The translations under genes were made by a program, and so were the position numbers. From Chryseobacterium oranimense (GTDB lineage: Bacteria; Bacteroidota; Bacteroidia; Flavobacteriales; Weeksellaceae), in assembly GCF_900129755.1 (NCBI RefSeq), contig NZ_FQWT01000004.1, positions 358,229-422,228 of the forward strand: DNA of 64,000 nt. Reading direction: 5' to 3'. Positions 33,759 through 42,924 of this stretch are shown in pieces; position 1 is the first letter of the stretch; every line of letters begins with the position of its first letter. Below the pieces are notes generated by a model. It was not told the origin of the DNA. It saw only the letters and a list, made by a program, of their open reading frames with translations, and searched no databases.

Positions 33759-34778
33759 ATGGCATTTGAAAAAAAATTAGACTACCAAATAGACAGTACT
33801 CTAGGAGGAAGATTGGGCAAAGAAGTTTATGATAAAGCAATCGAACAACAAAAAACTATTTCCGAGCAGGATTATGCTACCCTTAAATTTTTGGCGGAAA
33901 GGGCTATCCGGCCACCATTTAGAACGCCGGTTCATAAAACCCCTGCCGATCATGGGATGGAGAATTGGGAAGATGTTTATTTTCCTGCAAGCGATGGAGT
34001 TCCGCTTGAAGGCTGGTATATTCCTTCTATAAAAGGAGAATCCGACAAACTTATTATTATCAATCACCCATTGCCGATGAGCCGTTCCGGATTTACAGGA
34101 CATTTTGGGGAGCCGTTTGCAAGTGTAGATACTTTGGAAATTGACTTTGTTATTCACATGAAGTACTTGTCAGACGCCGGATATAACGTATTGGCCTATG
34201 ATTTAAGAAATCATGGAAACAGCGGAACTGCAAATAATAACATTTGTGGAATTGGGCGCTATGAATGGCGGGATGTAGTAGGGGCACAAAATTATGTAAA
34301 CAATCATCCCAAGTTAAGTAAGATGAAGTGTGCATTATACAATCGTTGTACAGGCGGAAATGCTGCCTACGAAGCCATGTACAGGCATCCTGAATTATTC
34401 GAGAATATTCTTTGTTTCTTTGGGCCAATGACATTGTGTATGACCGCTATGATGAAAAAATTTGCGGGCTATGCGGGAGTAGATAAATATATGGAACTAA
34501 TGGCATTTGAACAGTTGAAATTAGGAGGATTTACCCATTACGAAATGGATCCTAAACCATTTGCTCATGCTGTTAAAGTACCTTATTTCATGGCAGAAGT
34601 ATTGGATGATGCATGGACAGACAATCCTCGTGATGCTCAGGAAATTTTTGATAAAATAGGTTCAAAGGAAAAAGAATTGTTTTGGATAGAGGGCACTACC
34701 AGAAGGTTTGATGCATATAATTATTTTGGGATACACCCTGAAAAGATGATTGCCTTTTTTGATAAGTATATGAAATAG
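33759..34778 (+). CDS. Alpha/beta hydrolase with Cys at the nucleophile elbow
   Basis: A 339-aa hydrolase. The oxyanion and core strands are visible: DGVPLEGWYIP, KLIIINHPLPMSRSG, and YNVLAYDLRNHGNSG. At the nucleophile elbow, where GxSxG is expected, the sequence is YNRCTGGNAAYEAM, so Cys replaces Ser and Asn replaces the first Gly. A candidate acid Asp is in EVLDDAWTDNPRD, and the C-terminal His may be in FGIHPEKM. There is no signal peptide, so it is probably cytosolic. It may act with the pirin on the same compound class (inference from shared upstream sequence). Confidence 0.82.
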   Translation: MAFEKKLDYQIDSTLGGRLGKEVYDKAIEQQKTISEQDYATLKFLAERAIRPPFRTPVHKTPADHGMENWEDVYFPASDGVPLEGWYIPSIKGESDKLIIINHPLPMSRSGFTGHFGEPFASVDTLEIDFVIHMKYLSDAGYNVLAYDLRNHGNSGTANNNICGIGRYEWRDVVGAQNYVNNHPKLSKMKCALYNRCTGGNAAYEAMYRHPELFENILCFFGPMTLCMTAMMKKFAGYAGVDKYMELMAFEQLKLGGFTHYEMDPKPFAHAVKVPYFMAEVLDDAWTDNPRDAQEIFDKIGSKEKELFWIEGTTRRFDAYNYFGIHPEKMIAFFDKYMK

Positions 34779-34877
34779 AAATTTCAAAAATATCAGCTTA
34801 ATTGGACTGAAAAGCTAAAAGAAGTATCAAGTGTTCAATCGGGATCTCTTAAAACCCGCCAGGTTAGAAACCAAAAG

Positions 34878-34908
34878 CCTTTAAATCTTAGTATTTAAAG
34901 GTTTTTTT
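34878..34908 (+). terminator. Intrinsic terminator after the hydrolase gene
   Basis: CCTTTAAAT (34878-34886), loop CTTAGT, ATTTAAAGG (34893-34901), then a run of seven T. Confidence 0.85.
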
Positions 34909-35167
34909 GTTGAAAGATCAGCAATAACAGGACGATTATCCGTTCTGGGATAAAAATGGACTGGATAAAATACATGTTCATTTTTTACCGGCAATCCTGT
35001 CGATAGGTATAACATCTTAAGATAAATTTATACATAATAAGGAAGAAGGATAACTATACTTTATAAAGTATTGTTTTAGCCACTATATTTAATGTTTTAT
35101 TAATTCATCATTTTCAGTATTCTTGCTTAAAAATATTACTTTTCCGGAAATTTTTTACTGATTCATT
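34909..35167. other. Intergenic region before the second AraC gene
   Basis: A 259-bp AT-rich stretch with no convincing ORF or RNA. The promoter of the membrane-anchored AraC gene should lie here, but no perfect TAnnTTTG box with a spaced TTTG is obvious. Confidence 0.4.
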
Positions 35168-36271
35168 ATGGAAATTTCCGGGGCTTTTTTGGCTGTAATT
35201 TTAGAAGCCGTTCTGTCATTTTTTTTGATTAAAAAAGAAAATTCAAAGAAAAATATTTTCTTAATACTTTATATAGTTACGGTAATTTTAGACCTCCTCT
35301 GTGAATATTTCATCTTCAACTTAGGGAACAGAAGCACTTTTCTGATCGATCAGTATCCGTCGAGTTTTCGGCTCGTAAAAGGGCCGTTGTTGTTTCTCGT
35401 TGGCAGGCATTTGCTGAAGTATAATTTTAACTGGAAAAATTACTTTCACTTCCTTCCTTTTTTTGTTGTATTCATCTGTAACATTATTGTTGTGTTCATC
35501 GGTTCCGAATCCCAGAGCTTTCACCGGTTTTACTTGTGGATTTTTAAGATTTATCCTTTTTATTGGTTAGGTTATCTGGCTGTGACGCTTACCGAGCAGA
35601 TCAGGCACAGAAATAAAGAAAATGCATTTCAGAAGCTGTTTATTCAGTTTTTATGTTTTGTAATGACTTTGTTAGTTGCCTATTTGATATGCGGATACGG
35701 GAGATTGGTGGACAGGGAGCTTTTGAGAATTATTTATACCTTTTCCTTCTTTGTACAATTTATTTTTCTTATTCGTCTGACTCAAATAGACAAGCCGCTT
35801 CCTGTGGTGAATTTGATAAATAACGACATAAATGCAAATAAAGTCACTGAAACTTTACAAGAACATAAAAAAAACAGAAAATACAAAAGTTCTGTCCTGA
35901 GTAAAGACTATATAGCCAATACCAACAACAGATTGATTGAGCTTTTAAAAAACAAAAAAATATACACCAAAGAAGACCTGAGTATGGATGATATTTCCAG
36001 TATGATCCATATTTCCAAAAATCATTTATCCCAATGTATTTCCGAAGGTCTTGAGACCACTTTCTACGATCTCATCAACAAGTACAGGATTGAGGAATTT
36101 ATAGCGCAGATCAATCAGAATCCGGATCAGCAGATAAGTGAACTTTATTACCAGTGCGGGTTCAGGTCCAAAGCCACTTTTTATAAATATTTCAAACAGG
36201 AAACCGGGATAAATCCCAACGATTACCGCAGGAAAATTCTCAGGGAAAAAGAATTCCATCACGATTATTAA
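35168..36271 (+). CDS. Membrane-anchored AraC-family regulator
   Basis: A 367-aa protein. The first ~210 residues hold six or seven hydrophobic helices (ISGAFLAVILEAVLSFFLI, NIFLILYIVTVILDLLCEYF, and others). Then come a basic linker and a C-terminal AraC HTH domain with KEDLSMDDISSMIHISKNHLSQCISEGLETTFYDLINKYR and ISELYYQCGFRSKATFYKYFKQETGINPNDYRR. Such 7TM-AraC proteins are frequent in Bacteroidota and probably sense an extracellular or lipid signal. The TonB receptor gene follows after 161 bp and is its likely target. Confidence 0.85.
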   Translation: MEISGAFLAVILEAVLSFFLIKKENSKKNIFLILYIVTVILDLLCEYFIFNLGNRSTFLIDQYPSSFRLVKGPLLFLVGRHLLKYNFNWKNYFHFLPFFVVFICNIIVVFIGSESQSFHRFYLWIFKIYPFYWLGYLAVTLTEQIRHRNKENAFQKLFIQFLCFVMTLLVAYLICGYGRLVDRELLRIIYTFSFFVQFIFLIRLTQIDKPLPVVNLINNDINANKVTETLQEHKKNRKYKSSVLSKDYIANTNNRLIELLKNKKIYTKEDLSMDDISSMIHISKNHLSQCISEGLETTFYDLINKYRIEEFIAQINQNPDQQISELYYQCGFRSKATFYKYFKQETGINPNDYRRKILREKEFHHDY

Positions 36272-36432
36272 CTTTTGGTTTTTATTCGTTAATAAATAAT
36301 TAAAACAATATAAGGTATTGATATTTAATTATTTAAAAGTCTGTTTTGTAAAAATAAGTTCATCTTAATCCAGATGAACTTTTCAAAATGAAAGTCAGAA
36401 TAGTTTTGCAGCAGATAAAAGAATCTGTAAAA

Positions 36433-39279
36433 ATGAAAAAACTAACATCGACTTTAGCCGTTGCCCTCTTCTTCGTTTCAATACAATCTTATGCACAGAT
36501 CCAGGTAAGCGGGAAGATCGAAGATTCACAAGGGAAACTTCCACAGGCAAAAGTTCTGACTCACGACAAGAAAACCTTTGTTCTGACAGATAATCAGGGG
36601 AATTTCAGTATTACCATTCCTGAAGGTTCTGCTTCTATTATTGTATCCTACGAAGGATATACCGATAAAACGATTGACATTGATGCCTCCGCGAATTCAA
36701 AGGTTGCAGATTTAGGAGTCATTGTCCTGGAAAATAGAGAACAAACAAAAAGCATTGAAGGCGTTGTTATTACATCTGCTTACAAACCTTCCCAGGCCAG
36801 GGCTTTGAATATTAAAAAGAATTCCGAAACAATCTCTGATGTTCTGGCTTCCGATGCCATTGGAAAACTTCCGGACAGAAATGCAGCAGAAGCCATTCAG
36901 AGATTACCTGCCGTTACCATTGAAAGAGACATGGGAGAAGGCCGTTTTGCAGCCGTAAGAGGAACACCCATTCAGTGGAGCTCATCCACCCTTAACGGCA
37001 ACAGGATGCCAAGTGCCAGCGGAGATTATGCCAATCGAGGACTGCAGATGGATATTTTTCCTTCGGAACTGATCCAGTTTGTAAAGTTATCAAAAACACT
37101 TACCCCAGATATGGACGGGGACGCCATTGGAGGAACCATAGATTTTATTACAAAAACAGCTGTAAATAAAGAAACACTGTCTGTAAATGTGGCAGGAGGT
37201 TTTGTTAATCAATCCAAATCTCCCAGCTACAATGCTTCCGTAGTATATGGAAACAAAATCACAGATAAGCTGAGGTTCATTACTTCTGCTGTGATATGGA
37301 ACAGAGACACCGGAATAGATAACTTCCAGATGGTGTATGATTTTAATAATAAAGACAGGATTAAATCTTTTGCGATCAATCAGTTACAGATTAGGGATTA
37401 TATTGCGCAGAGAAGAACGTTAGGCTTCAATGGGGCTTTGGATTATCAGGTCAATAAAAATAATAAGCTTTATTTCAAAGGGTTGTACAGCCAGTATATT
37501 GACGGACAGAACGTTCGAGAAACCTATTTTAACTTCAATACCAAGAATGTTCAGCTGCAGGCCAGGCATTCGGATTACGTTACAGATCTGTATTCCTTTG
37601 ATCTTGGAGGTGAGCACAAATTATCAGATAAGTTAAAACTCGACTGGTCTTTGGTAAAAGCAAGATCAAGCTTTGAATTCAATTCCCCAAAAAATCTGAG
37701 TAAAGAAGAAAGGGGATACCCGATTGTTCTGTTCAGGCAGAATATGACTTATGGAAACCTTTCAGGCAACGGATTAAAATACCTGGCAATGGATTCTCCC
37801 GACGGTATCGGGGACGCTTCCGATCTTGTCCTGCCGCATAACCTGAGTGCATTGGATCCGGCGCAGATCTACCTTTATCAGACCATTATCAGCAGGAATA
37901 AAAACAGTGAAAGAGATTACAGGGGACAGTTTAATTTCAGCTACAGGCTTAATGACAAAATCAATTTAAAAGCCGGAGGAAAATTAGTTGATAAAGATAA
38001 AAATTTTGTTTCTAGCGTGTACGTTTGGATGCCTTCAAAGCTCATGGGAATACCGGGATCAGCACCCCTTGTCTATCTGAATCAGCTTCAGACAGAAGAT
38101 TTCGCTTATCATGGTGGCTTTCTAAATCCTTTAGGCCAGCCTTACAACAATGTAATTATCAACCAGATTAACAACGGGCAGATCGATCAGATGTACACCC
38201 CGGAATTTATGGCAGCCAATACCATGTTCAATGTGCAGGGAGCGAATACTGCAAGTAATCTTGCCGCTTCATATTCGGGAAAGGAAAATGTATACTCGGC
38301 CTATGTGATGGGAAATTTCAGGCTGACTGAGAAATTAACCATGATCGGTGGGTTCAGGAATGAGTATAATGTGACCAATTTCAAAGGTAACAGTGTTGTG
38401 ATAAAAGGAAATACGACAGTCGCAGAACCGGTTGAAAAAGAGAATACATACAATGCCTTCCTGCCGATGGTGAATATGAAGTATAACCTGGATGAAAATA
38501 CTATCCTCAGGGCTTCGTACACCAGATCATTTGCAAGGCCGGACTTCAGTGACCTTAACCCCGGATTACAAATCAACGATGCCCTCCAGACCATTACAGA
38601 AGGTAATGCAGGGCTGAAACCTACGTATGCCAACAGTTTTGACCTGATGTTTGAAAAATATTTTTCCAACTTGGGAATCATTTCCGTGGGAAGCTTCTAT
38701 AAAAGTTTAAACAGTATTATCTACCAGGACCAGACGACGGAACAGAGAAACGGGCTGGTGTATCTTAAAAGCTCACCCCGGAATCTGGAGAAAGGCTGGC
38801 TGTTCGGTCTGGAAGCCAATTTCAGCAAACGTTTTACAGAATTGCCGGGCTTCTTGCAGCATTTCGGATTCGAAGGAAATTACACTTTTGTGGATTCAAA
38901 AACCGAAATACCGGTATATAGCGGAACGTCAGTGGAAAAAATCGAGACTACTTTACCTAAACAGGCAAAACACATCTTCAATGCAAGTATTTTCTATGAA
39001 ACGGATAAGCTGATGTTAAGGCTGGCCGGAAATTACAAAGGAAAATACCTCAATGCCATCCGTTCTCTGGCCGGCCCGGATCATTATCAATGGTTTGATA
39101 AAAACTTTACCCTCGATGCTACAGCTTCTTATGCTCTTTCAAAGAAAATAAGGCTTTTTGCTGAGCTTAATAATCTTTTCAACGAACCCAACAGATTTTA
39201 TCACGGGAAACAGGACAGGACAGAAAGTGTTTCCTATACAGGCTTCCGTGGACAAATGGGAGTTTCACTCAACTTTTAA
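36433..39279 (+). CDS. TonB-dependent receptor with N-terminal carboxypeptidase-like domain
   Basis: I use the ATG at 36433, which opens a signal peptide (MKKLTSTLAVALFFVSIQSYAQ); 15 upstream codons are ignored. The 948-aa protein has a CarboxypepD_reg-like domain (about 23-100), then a plug with DVLASDAIGKLPDRNAAEAIQRLPAVTIERD, and a 22-strand-type barrel ending GQMGVSLNF. The IPDxN-like plug signature places it among the classical TonB receptors rather than SusC. The PI-PLC-like gene starts 15 bp later, so its ligand may be a phospholipid-derived or inositol-phosphate product (inference). Confidence 0.92.
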   Translation: MKKLTSTLAVALFFVSIQSYAQIQVSGKIEDSQGKLPQAKVLTHDKKTFVLTDNQGNFSITIPEGSASIIVSYEGYTDKTIDIDASANSKVADLGVIVLENREQTKSIEGVVITSAYKPSQARALNIKKNSETISDVLASDAIGKLPDRNAAEAIQRLPAVTIERDMGEGRFAAVRGTPIQWSSSTLNGNRMPSASGDYANRGLQMDIFPSELIQFVKLSKTLTPDMDGDAIGGTIDFITKTAVNKETLSVNVAGGFVNQSKSPSYNASVVYGNKITDKLRFITSAVIWNRDTGIDNFQMVYDFNNKDRIKSFAINQLQIRDYIAQRRTLGFNGALDYQVNKNNKLYFKGLYSQYIDGQNVRETYFNFNTKNVQLQARHSDYVTDLYSFDLGGEHKLSDKLKLDWSLVKARSSFEFNSPKNLSKEERGYPIVLFRQNMTYGNLSGNGLKYLAMDSPDGIGDASDLVLPHNLSALDPAQIYLYQTIISRNKNSERDYRGQFNFSYRLNDKINLKAGGKLVDKDKNFVSSVYVWMPSKLMGIPGSAPLVYLNQLQTEDFAYHGGFLNPLGQPYNNVIINQINNGQIDQMYTPEFMAANTMFNVQGANTASNLAASYSGKENVYSAYVMGNFRLTEKLTMIGGFRNEYNVTNFKGNSVVIKGNTTVAEPVEKENTYNAFLPMVNMKYNLDENTILRASYTRSFARPDFSDLNPGLQINDALQTITEGNAGLKPTYANSFDLMFEKYFSNLGIISVGSFYKSLNSIIYQDQTTEQRNGLVYLKSSPRNLEKGWLFGLEANFSKRFTELPGFLQHFGFEGNYTFVDSKTEIPVYSGTSVEKIETTLPKQAKHIFNASIFYETDKLMLRLAGNYKGKYLNAIRSLAGPDHYQWFDKNFTLDATASYALSKKIRLFAELNNLFNEPNRFYHGKQDRTESVSYTGFRGQMGVSLNF

Positions 39280-39294
39280 TTAAATATTTTCAAC

Positions 39295-40503
39295 ATGAAA
39301 AAAATAATACTATCCACATTCGGATTGTTATCGGCATTCTCTGTGGCGCAGAATAAAAAAGAATTCAGCGGATATCCTAAAGATTTGAAAATTAATCAGA
39401 TCCAGGTACTGGGAACCCACAACAGCTATGCGAAACCGGTAGATCCTAAGGTTTTAAAAATGGCAGGCAGCATTATGGAGAAATTCAAAGGTTCTTTTTT
39501 GAATAATATGTCGCCGGAAGAGAAAGCCAAGTTTCAGGAATATCATCCCAACGGACTCGATTTTGCTGAAGCCTTAAATTACAATCATCCCGATTTTAAT
39601 GAACAGCTCAATGCCGGTATGAGGAATATTGAAATTGATGTTTATTATGATCCTACAGGAAACAGATTTAATAAACCTGCTTCTTACGAAATGCTTAAAA
39701 AGCAGGGAATAACGGATCTTGCCCCTTTTTCTACCGAAGATCTGGATAAGCCGGGTTTCAAAGTAATGCATATTGCAGATCTGGATTTCAGGACACATTA
39801 CACCACATTTAGAAAAGCGCTTCAGGCGTTGAAAGACTGGTCCGACAAAAATCCTGGTCATATTCCCATTTTCATCCAGGTTGAAGCCAAAGATTCCGGG
39901 CTTCCTATTTTTCCTAACGCTGCAGAAGTACTTAAATTTGATCAGAAAGCGTTTGATGATCTGGATCAGGAAGTACTTTCCGTGTTGGGAAGAGATAAAA
40001 TTATTGCTCCGGATGATGTTAAAGGAAAGTATAAAACACTCAATGAAGCGGTACTTCATCATAACTGGCCGACGGTAAATGATTCAAAAGGAAAATTTGT
40101 TTTTATACTGTTACCTTCAAGTGCAGGAATCAGCAATAATGAATCTGCTTACTTGGCGGGGCATCCGAATCTTAAAGGAAGAATGATGTTTGTAGAATCT
40201 GCTCCCGGAAAGGATTATTCAGCTTTCGTACTTTATGACAATGCCATCGTAAGACAAAACGAAATCCAGAAGCTGGTAAAAGAAGGCTACCTTGTGAGAA
40301 CCCGTTCAGACATAGAAACGTATGAAGCAAAGGTAAACGACAGGACAAGAGAAAAAGCAGCGTTCAGCAGCGGAGCACAGGTTGTTTCCACAGATTTTTT
40401 CAGGAAGGGGAATGCCTATGGAACAGATTATTATGTAACGGTGCCCAATGGTGAAACCGCAAGATGCAATCCTGTGAATTCCCCTGCAAACTGCCCTAAA
40501 TAA
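39295..40503 (+). CDS. Secreted PI-PLC-like phosphodiesterase (Ca2+-dependent PLC1 type)
   Basis: A 402-aa protein with signal peptide MKKIILSTFGLLSAFSVAQ. It belongs to the PI-PLC X-domain superfamily. The first catalytic His is His42 in QVLGTHNSYAKP. The metal-binding pattern NIEIDVYYDPTGNRF follows, then MHIADLDFRTHYTTFRKALQALKDWSDKNPGHIPIFIQVEAKDSG. Family members cleave phosphoinositides or related phosphodiesters. It lies 15 bp after the TonB receptor gene, a scavenging pair by position. Confidence 0.85.
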   Translation: MKKIILSTFGLLSAFSVAQNKKEFSGYPKDLKINQIQVLGTHNSYAKPVDPKVLKMAGSIMEKFKGSFLNNMSPEEKAKFQEYHPNGLDFAEALNYNHPDFNEQLNAGMRNIEIDVYYDPTGNRFNKPASYEMLKKQGITDLAPFSTEDLDKPGFKVMHIADLDFRTHYTTFRKALQALKDWSDKNPGHIPIFIQVEAKDSGLPIFPNAAEVLKFDQKAFDDLDQEVLSVLGRDKIIAPDDVKGKYKTLNEAVLHHNWPTVNDSKGKFVFILLPSSAGISNNESAYLAGHPNLKGRMMFVESAPGKDYSAFVLYDNAIVRQNEIQKLVKEGYLVRTRSDIETYEAKVNDRTREKAAFSSGAQVVSTDFFRKGNAYGTDYYVTVPNGETARCNPVNSPANCPK

Positions 40504-40566
40504 ATACTGAACTTTAAAGCCATAAGCAAAACATTTTCTGCATCAGAAAAAGGCTGCTGGAATAAT

Positions 40567-40602
40567 AAAACGGTTTATCAGTTATTGCTGATAAACCGTT
40601 TT
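40567..40602. terminator. Bidirectional terminator between convergent genes
   Basis: AAAACGGTTTATCAG (40567-40581) and CTGATAAACCGTTTT (40588-40602) are a perfect 15-bp inverted repeat with a 6-nt loop, between the PI-PLC and monooxygenase genes. Confidence 0.85.
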
Positions 40603-40629
40603 GCTTGCCTTAGAACAGAATTATAATAT

Positions 40630-41781
40630 TCAGATTTCAGGTCCCACCTGATTAAAAAACGAGATCATTTGCTCCAATCCGCTTTTCGAGAACATTCTTT
40701 CCATATTTTCCAGAGTATCTTGTGTTGCCGCTGCTCCTCTTTCAACCATATCTTTTTCAAAATGGGCGATGGCGGTTTTAATATCAGGGAAGGTATTGCT
40801 GGTTAAGCATTCGGCTAATTCAAATGCATCCTGCATTGCTACGTTGGCACCTTCACCTGCAAATGGCGGCATTCTGTGGGCTGCATCGCCGATCATCGTT
40901 AAATTTTCCTGAGTTTCCCAGGTTTGATCGAACGGGTAATAATATTGCGGACGTGGAGTAAAATGTACACTTTCATTAGTAAATAATTCCTGCCAGTTTT
41001 CGCTCCAGTCTGAAAATTCCTGCTTAAACCAGGCGGTCACCTGTTCTTTATTACTGAAATCAATTTTACTTTCGGAAAGCCAGTTTTCAGAAGTTTTGAA
41101 GGCCACTATAAACATAATTGATCCATCACCTTTTGTCCCATAACCTAGCATTTTCTCGTCATCAAAAGCCATTATTTTTCCAAAAGAAAAAAGTCTGGAT
41201 TCGTTTTTTTCCACTTCGTAAATATCACCCTGAATTAAGGTAATGCCTGAAAAAATTGGTTTAAGACTGCTGAGATAAGGACGGACTTTTGAATTGACTC
41301 CGTCGGCAGCGATGACCAAATCTGCATAAGCACTTGTTCCGTTGCGGAAATGCAGAAGCCATCCGTCGTTTTGCTTTTCCATAGAAATAAAACGGCTGTC
41401 CCAGACCACGGTGTCGGGCTGTAAAGAATTTAATAGAATATCACGCAATGGCGCACGGTCGATTTCAGGGCGGGTTTCAGAAATGATTTCTGCAAAATTG
41501 CGATCGTCAAAATGGATGTTGAGCGACTTGTCCACCAACACCATTTTGCTTGCTTCAGGACGGTGATGCTTGTAAAATTCATCGAGCAGACCTGCACGTT
41601 TTAAAGCTTCCAAACCGGTTGTTTCATGAAGATCCAGAGTGGATCCCTGTACGCGGACATTTCGGTTGAAATCTCTTTCGTACACTTTAACATCGGCATT
41701 TTGCATTTGTAATAATCGGGCTAGGGTTAATCCAGCCGGTCCGCCGCCAACAATGGCGATTTTTTTATTTTGTATGAGCAT
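40630..41781 (-). CDS. Tet(X)-like FAD-dependent monooxygenase
   Basis: A 383-aa group A flavin monooxygenase that resembles Tet(X) along its whole length. It has IAIVGGGPAGLTLARLLQ (FAD, Gly12-Gly17), VYERDFNRNVRVQGSTLDLHETTGLEALKRAGLL, DRAPLRDILLNSL, FKQEFSDWSENWQELF and MIGDAAHRMPPFAGEGANVAMQDA. Of the tetracycline contacts I remember from Tet(X), Gln192 has a counterpart (TLIQGDIY). The Arg213 and His234/Gly236 positions appear to be Lys, Met and Ile, so tetracycline inactivation is uncertain. It is co-transcribed with an AraC regulator 24 bp upstream. Confidence 0.85.
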   Translation of the reverse strand: MLIQNKKIAIVGGGPAGLTLARLLQMQNADVKVYERDFNRNVRVQGSTLDLHETTGLEALKRAGLLDEFYKHHRPEASKMVLVDKSLNIHFDDRNFAEIISETRPEIDRAPLRDILLNSLQPDTVVWDSRFISMEKQNDGWLLHFRNGTSAYADLVIAADGVNSKVRPYLSSLKPIFSGITLIQGDIYEVEKNESRLFSFGKIMAFDDEKMLGYGTKGDGSIMFIVAFKTSENWLSESKIDFSNKEQVTAWFKQEFSDWSENWQELFTNESVHFTPRPQYYYPFDQTWETQENLTMIGDAAHRMPPFAGEGANVAMQDAFELAECLTSNTFPDIKTAIAHFEKDMVERGAAATQDTLENMERMFSKSGLEQMISFFNQVGPEI

Positions 41782-41805
41782 AATTTTAAAATTGATGCTG
41801 TAAAA

Positions 41806-42558
41806 TTATTTCTTGTCATTCATTAAAAATTGTAAAAATCGGCGGTCTTTGTTCTTGAACAATTCTTTGGGTGAGGCGCCCGAAAGCTTTTTGATTTCTT
41901 TGATGAAATGCGACTGGTCGTAATAATTTAGCTGCGGGAAAAGCTTGCCCTCCTTGATATGCGAAAGCGAAGCCTGGAAACGCAGGATACTGCAATATGC
42001 CTTTAACGAAAGCCCGAATTGCTGGTTGAAATACTGATTGATCTGTCTTGCGCTCCAGGAAACTTTTTCTGAAAGTTCCTTTACTGAAATTTCGCCATTG
42101 GTTGCCATAATCAATTCAAACAGTTTGTGTTTCCGGTCATCCATTTCTATTGGTAAAAGCGATTGTATTTTTCGGGTGGCTTTTTCACAGAACGAATCAA
42201 AATCATTCAGATCATTGATGCTGAAATCCCAGAAATTATAAGGCAAAGCTTTTCCTGTATTCAGAATGTCTGCAATAGAGTGGTGTAAAATATATTCTAC
42301 GGCAAGAGGATTAAAATTAATGGCAAAAAAAGTTGAAATATTTTGTTCAGGTGTGATTTTAGGCTTTGTTTCCAGTCCCAAAAGAGAAATATGAAACTGA
42401 CCGTCTGGGGTTTTGTAAAAGGACAGATCAATTTTTCCGTTCGGAATAATCACACCTTCGGTAATAGAAGACAGGTTTTGTATCGATGAAAAGCAATAGA
42501 CGAAATCGGCAATCGACGGATCGGGTTTTACGAGCTTATGTTGAGGAATATCATTCAT
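41806..42558 (-). CDS. AraC-family transcription regulator upstream of the Tet(X)-like gene
   Basis: A 250-aa protein. The N-terminal ~145 residues form a small beta domain of the DUF6597 type (SITEGVIIPNGKIDLSFYKTPDGQFHISLLGLETKP). The C-terminal HTH carries ISVKELSEKVSWSARQINQYFNQQFGLSLKAYCSILRFQASL and LNYYDQSHFIKEIKKLSGASPKELF. It is 24 bp upstream of the monooxygenase on the same strand and probably controls it. Confidence 0.87.
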   Translation of the reverse strand: MNDIPQHKLVKPDPSIADFVYCFSSIQNLSSITEGVIIPNGKIDLSFYKTPDGQFHISLLGLETKPKITPEQNISTFFAINFNPLAVEYILHHSIADILNTGKALPYNFWDFSINDLNDFDSFCEKATRKIQSLLPIEMDDRKHKLFELIMATNGEISVKELSEKVSWSARQINQYFNQQFGLSLKAYCSILRFQASLSHIKEGKLFPQLNYYDQSHFIKEIKKLSGASPKELFKNKDRRFLQFLMNDKK

Positions 42559-42759
42559 TTTGTTTTGCTGGCTTGTCTTTTATATGGCTTAAGCGTACCT
42601 ACATTCTCACATTTAATGTATTGTGAATACCGTGGGTTCCTTTTAACAGTCATATCTATTGTTAAAGATAATTAAAATTCTGTACCCATATTAATTAACA
42701 AGCCTTCTCTGATCTGCGAAGTGTTTTTCATAAATTACAGTAAGGCTGATTTTTTAAAA

Positions 42760-42791
42760 TTTTGTGATCACTGAAAATCATTCTATATTTG
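42760..42791 (+). promoter_or_regulatory. Retained promoter of tRNA-Ser relic
   Basis: TTTTG (42760-42764), then 19 nt, then TATATTTG (42784-42791): the same elements and spacing as at 31552-31582. The spacer sequences differ for most of their length, while TTCTATATTTGCACCACTGA is identical in both. Confidence 0.65.
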
Positions 42792-42816
42792 CACCACTGA
42801 AAAACAACATTATTTA

Positions 42817-42876
42817 GGGGAGTTGCAGAGTGGTCGATTGTGGCAGTCTACAGGTCCGGGAATCCCTCACTCTCTG
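42817..42876 (+). pseudogene. Decayed tRNA-Ser copy lacking the anticodon arm and T-loop
   Basis: It aligns to tRNA-Ser(UGA) at 31616-31700. It has lost one G near position 9, about 18 nt covering the anticodon loop and its 3' strand, and 6 nt of the T-loop (GGTTCG). The acceptor strands GGGGAGT and ACTCTCT can still pair, because both changes leave G-U wobble pairs. It cannot work as a tRNA. The intact promoter before it and the terminator after it mean that it may still be transcribed. Confidence 0.85.
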
Positions 42877-42887
42877 CAGAAAACAGG

Positions 42888-42924
42888 TAGTTCCATTAGA
42901 GTGCTAATGAAACTATTTTTTTTT
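42888..42924 (+). terminator. Terminator after tRNA-Ser relic
   Basis: TAGTTCCATTAG (42888-42899), loop AGTG, CTAATGAAACTA (42904-42915), one mismatch, then nine T. Confidence 0.85.
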
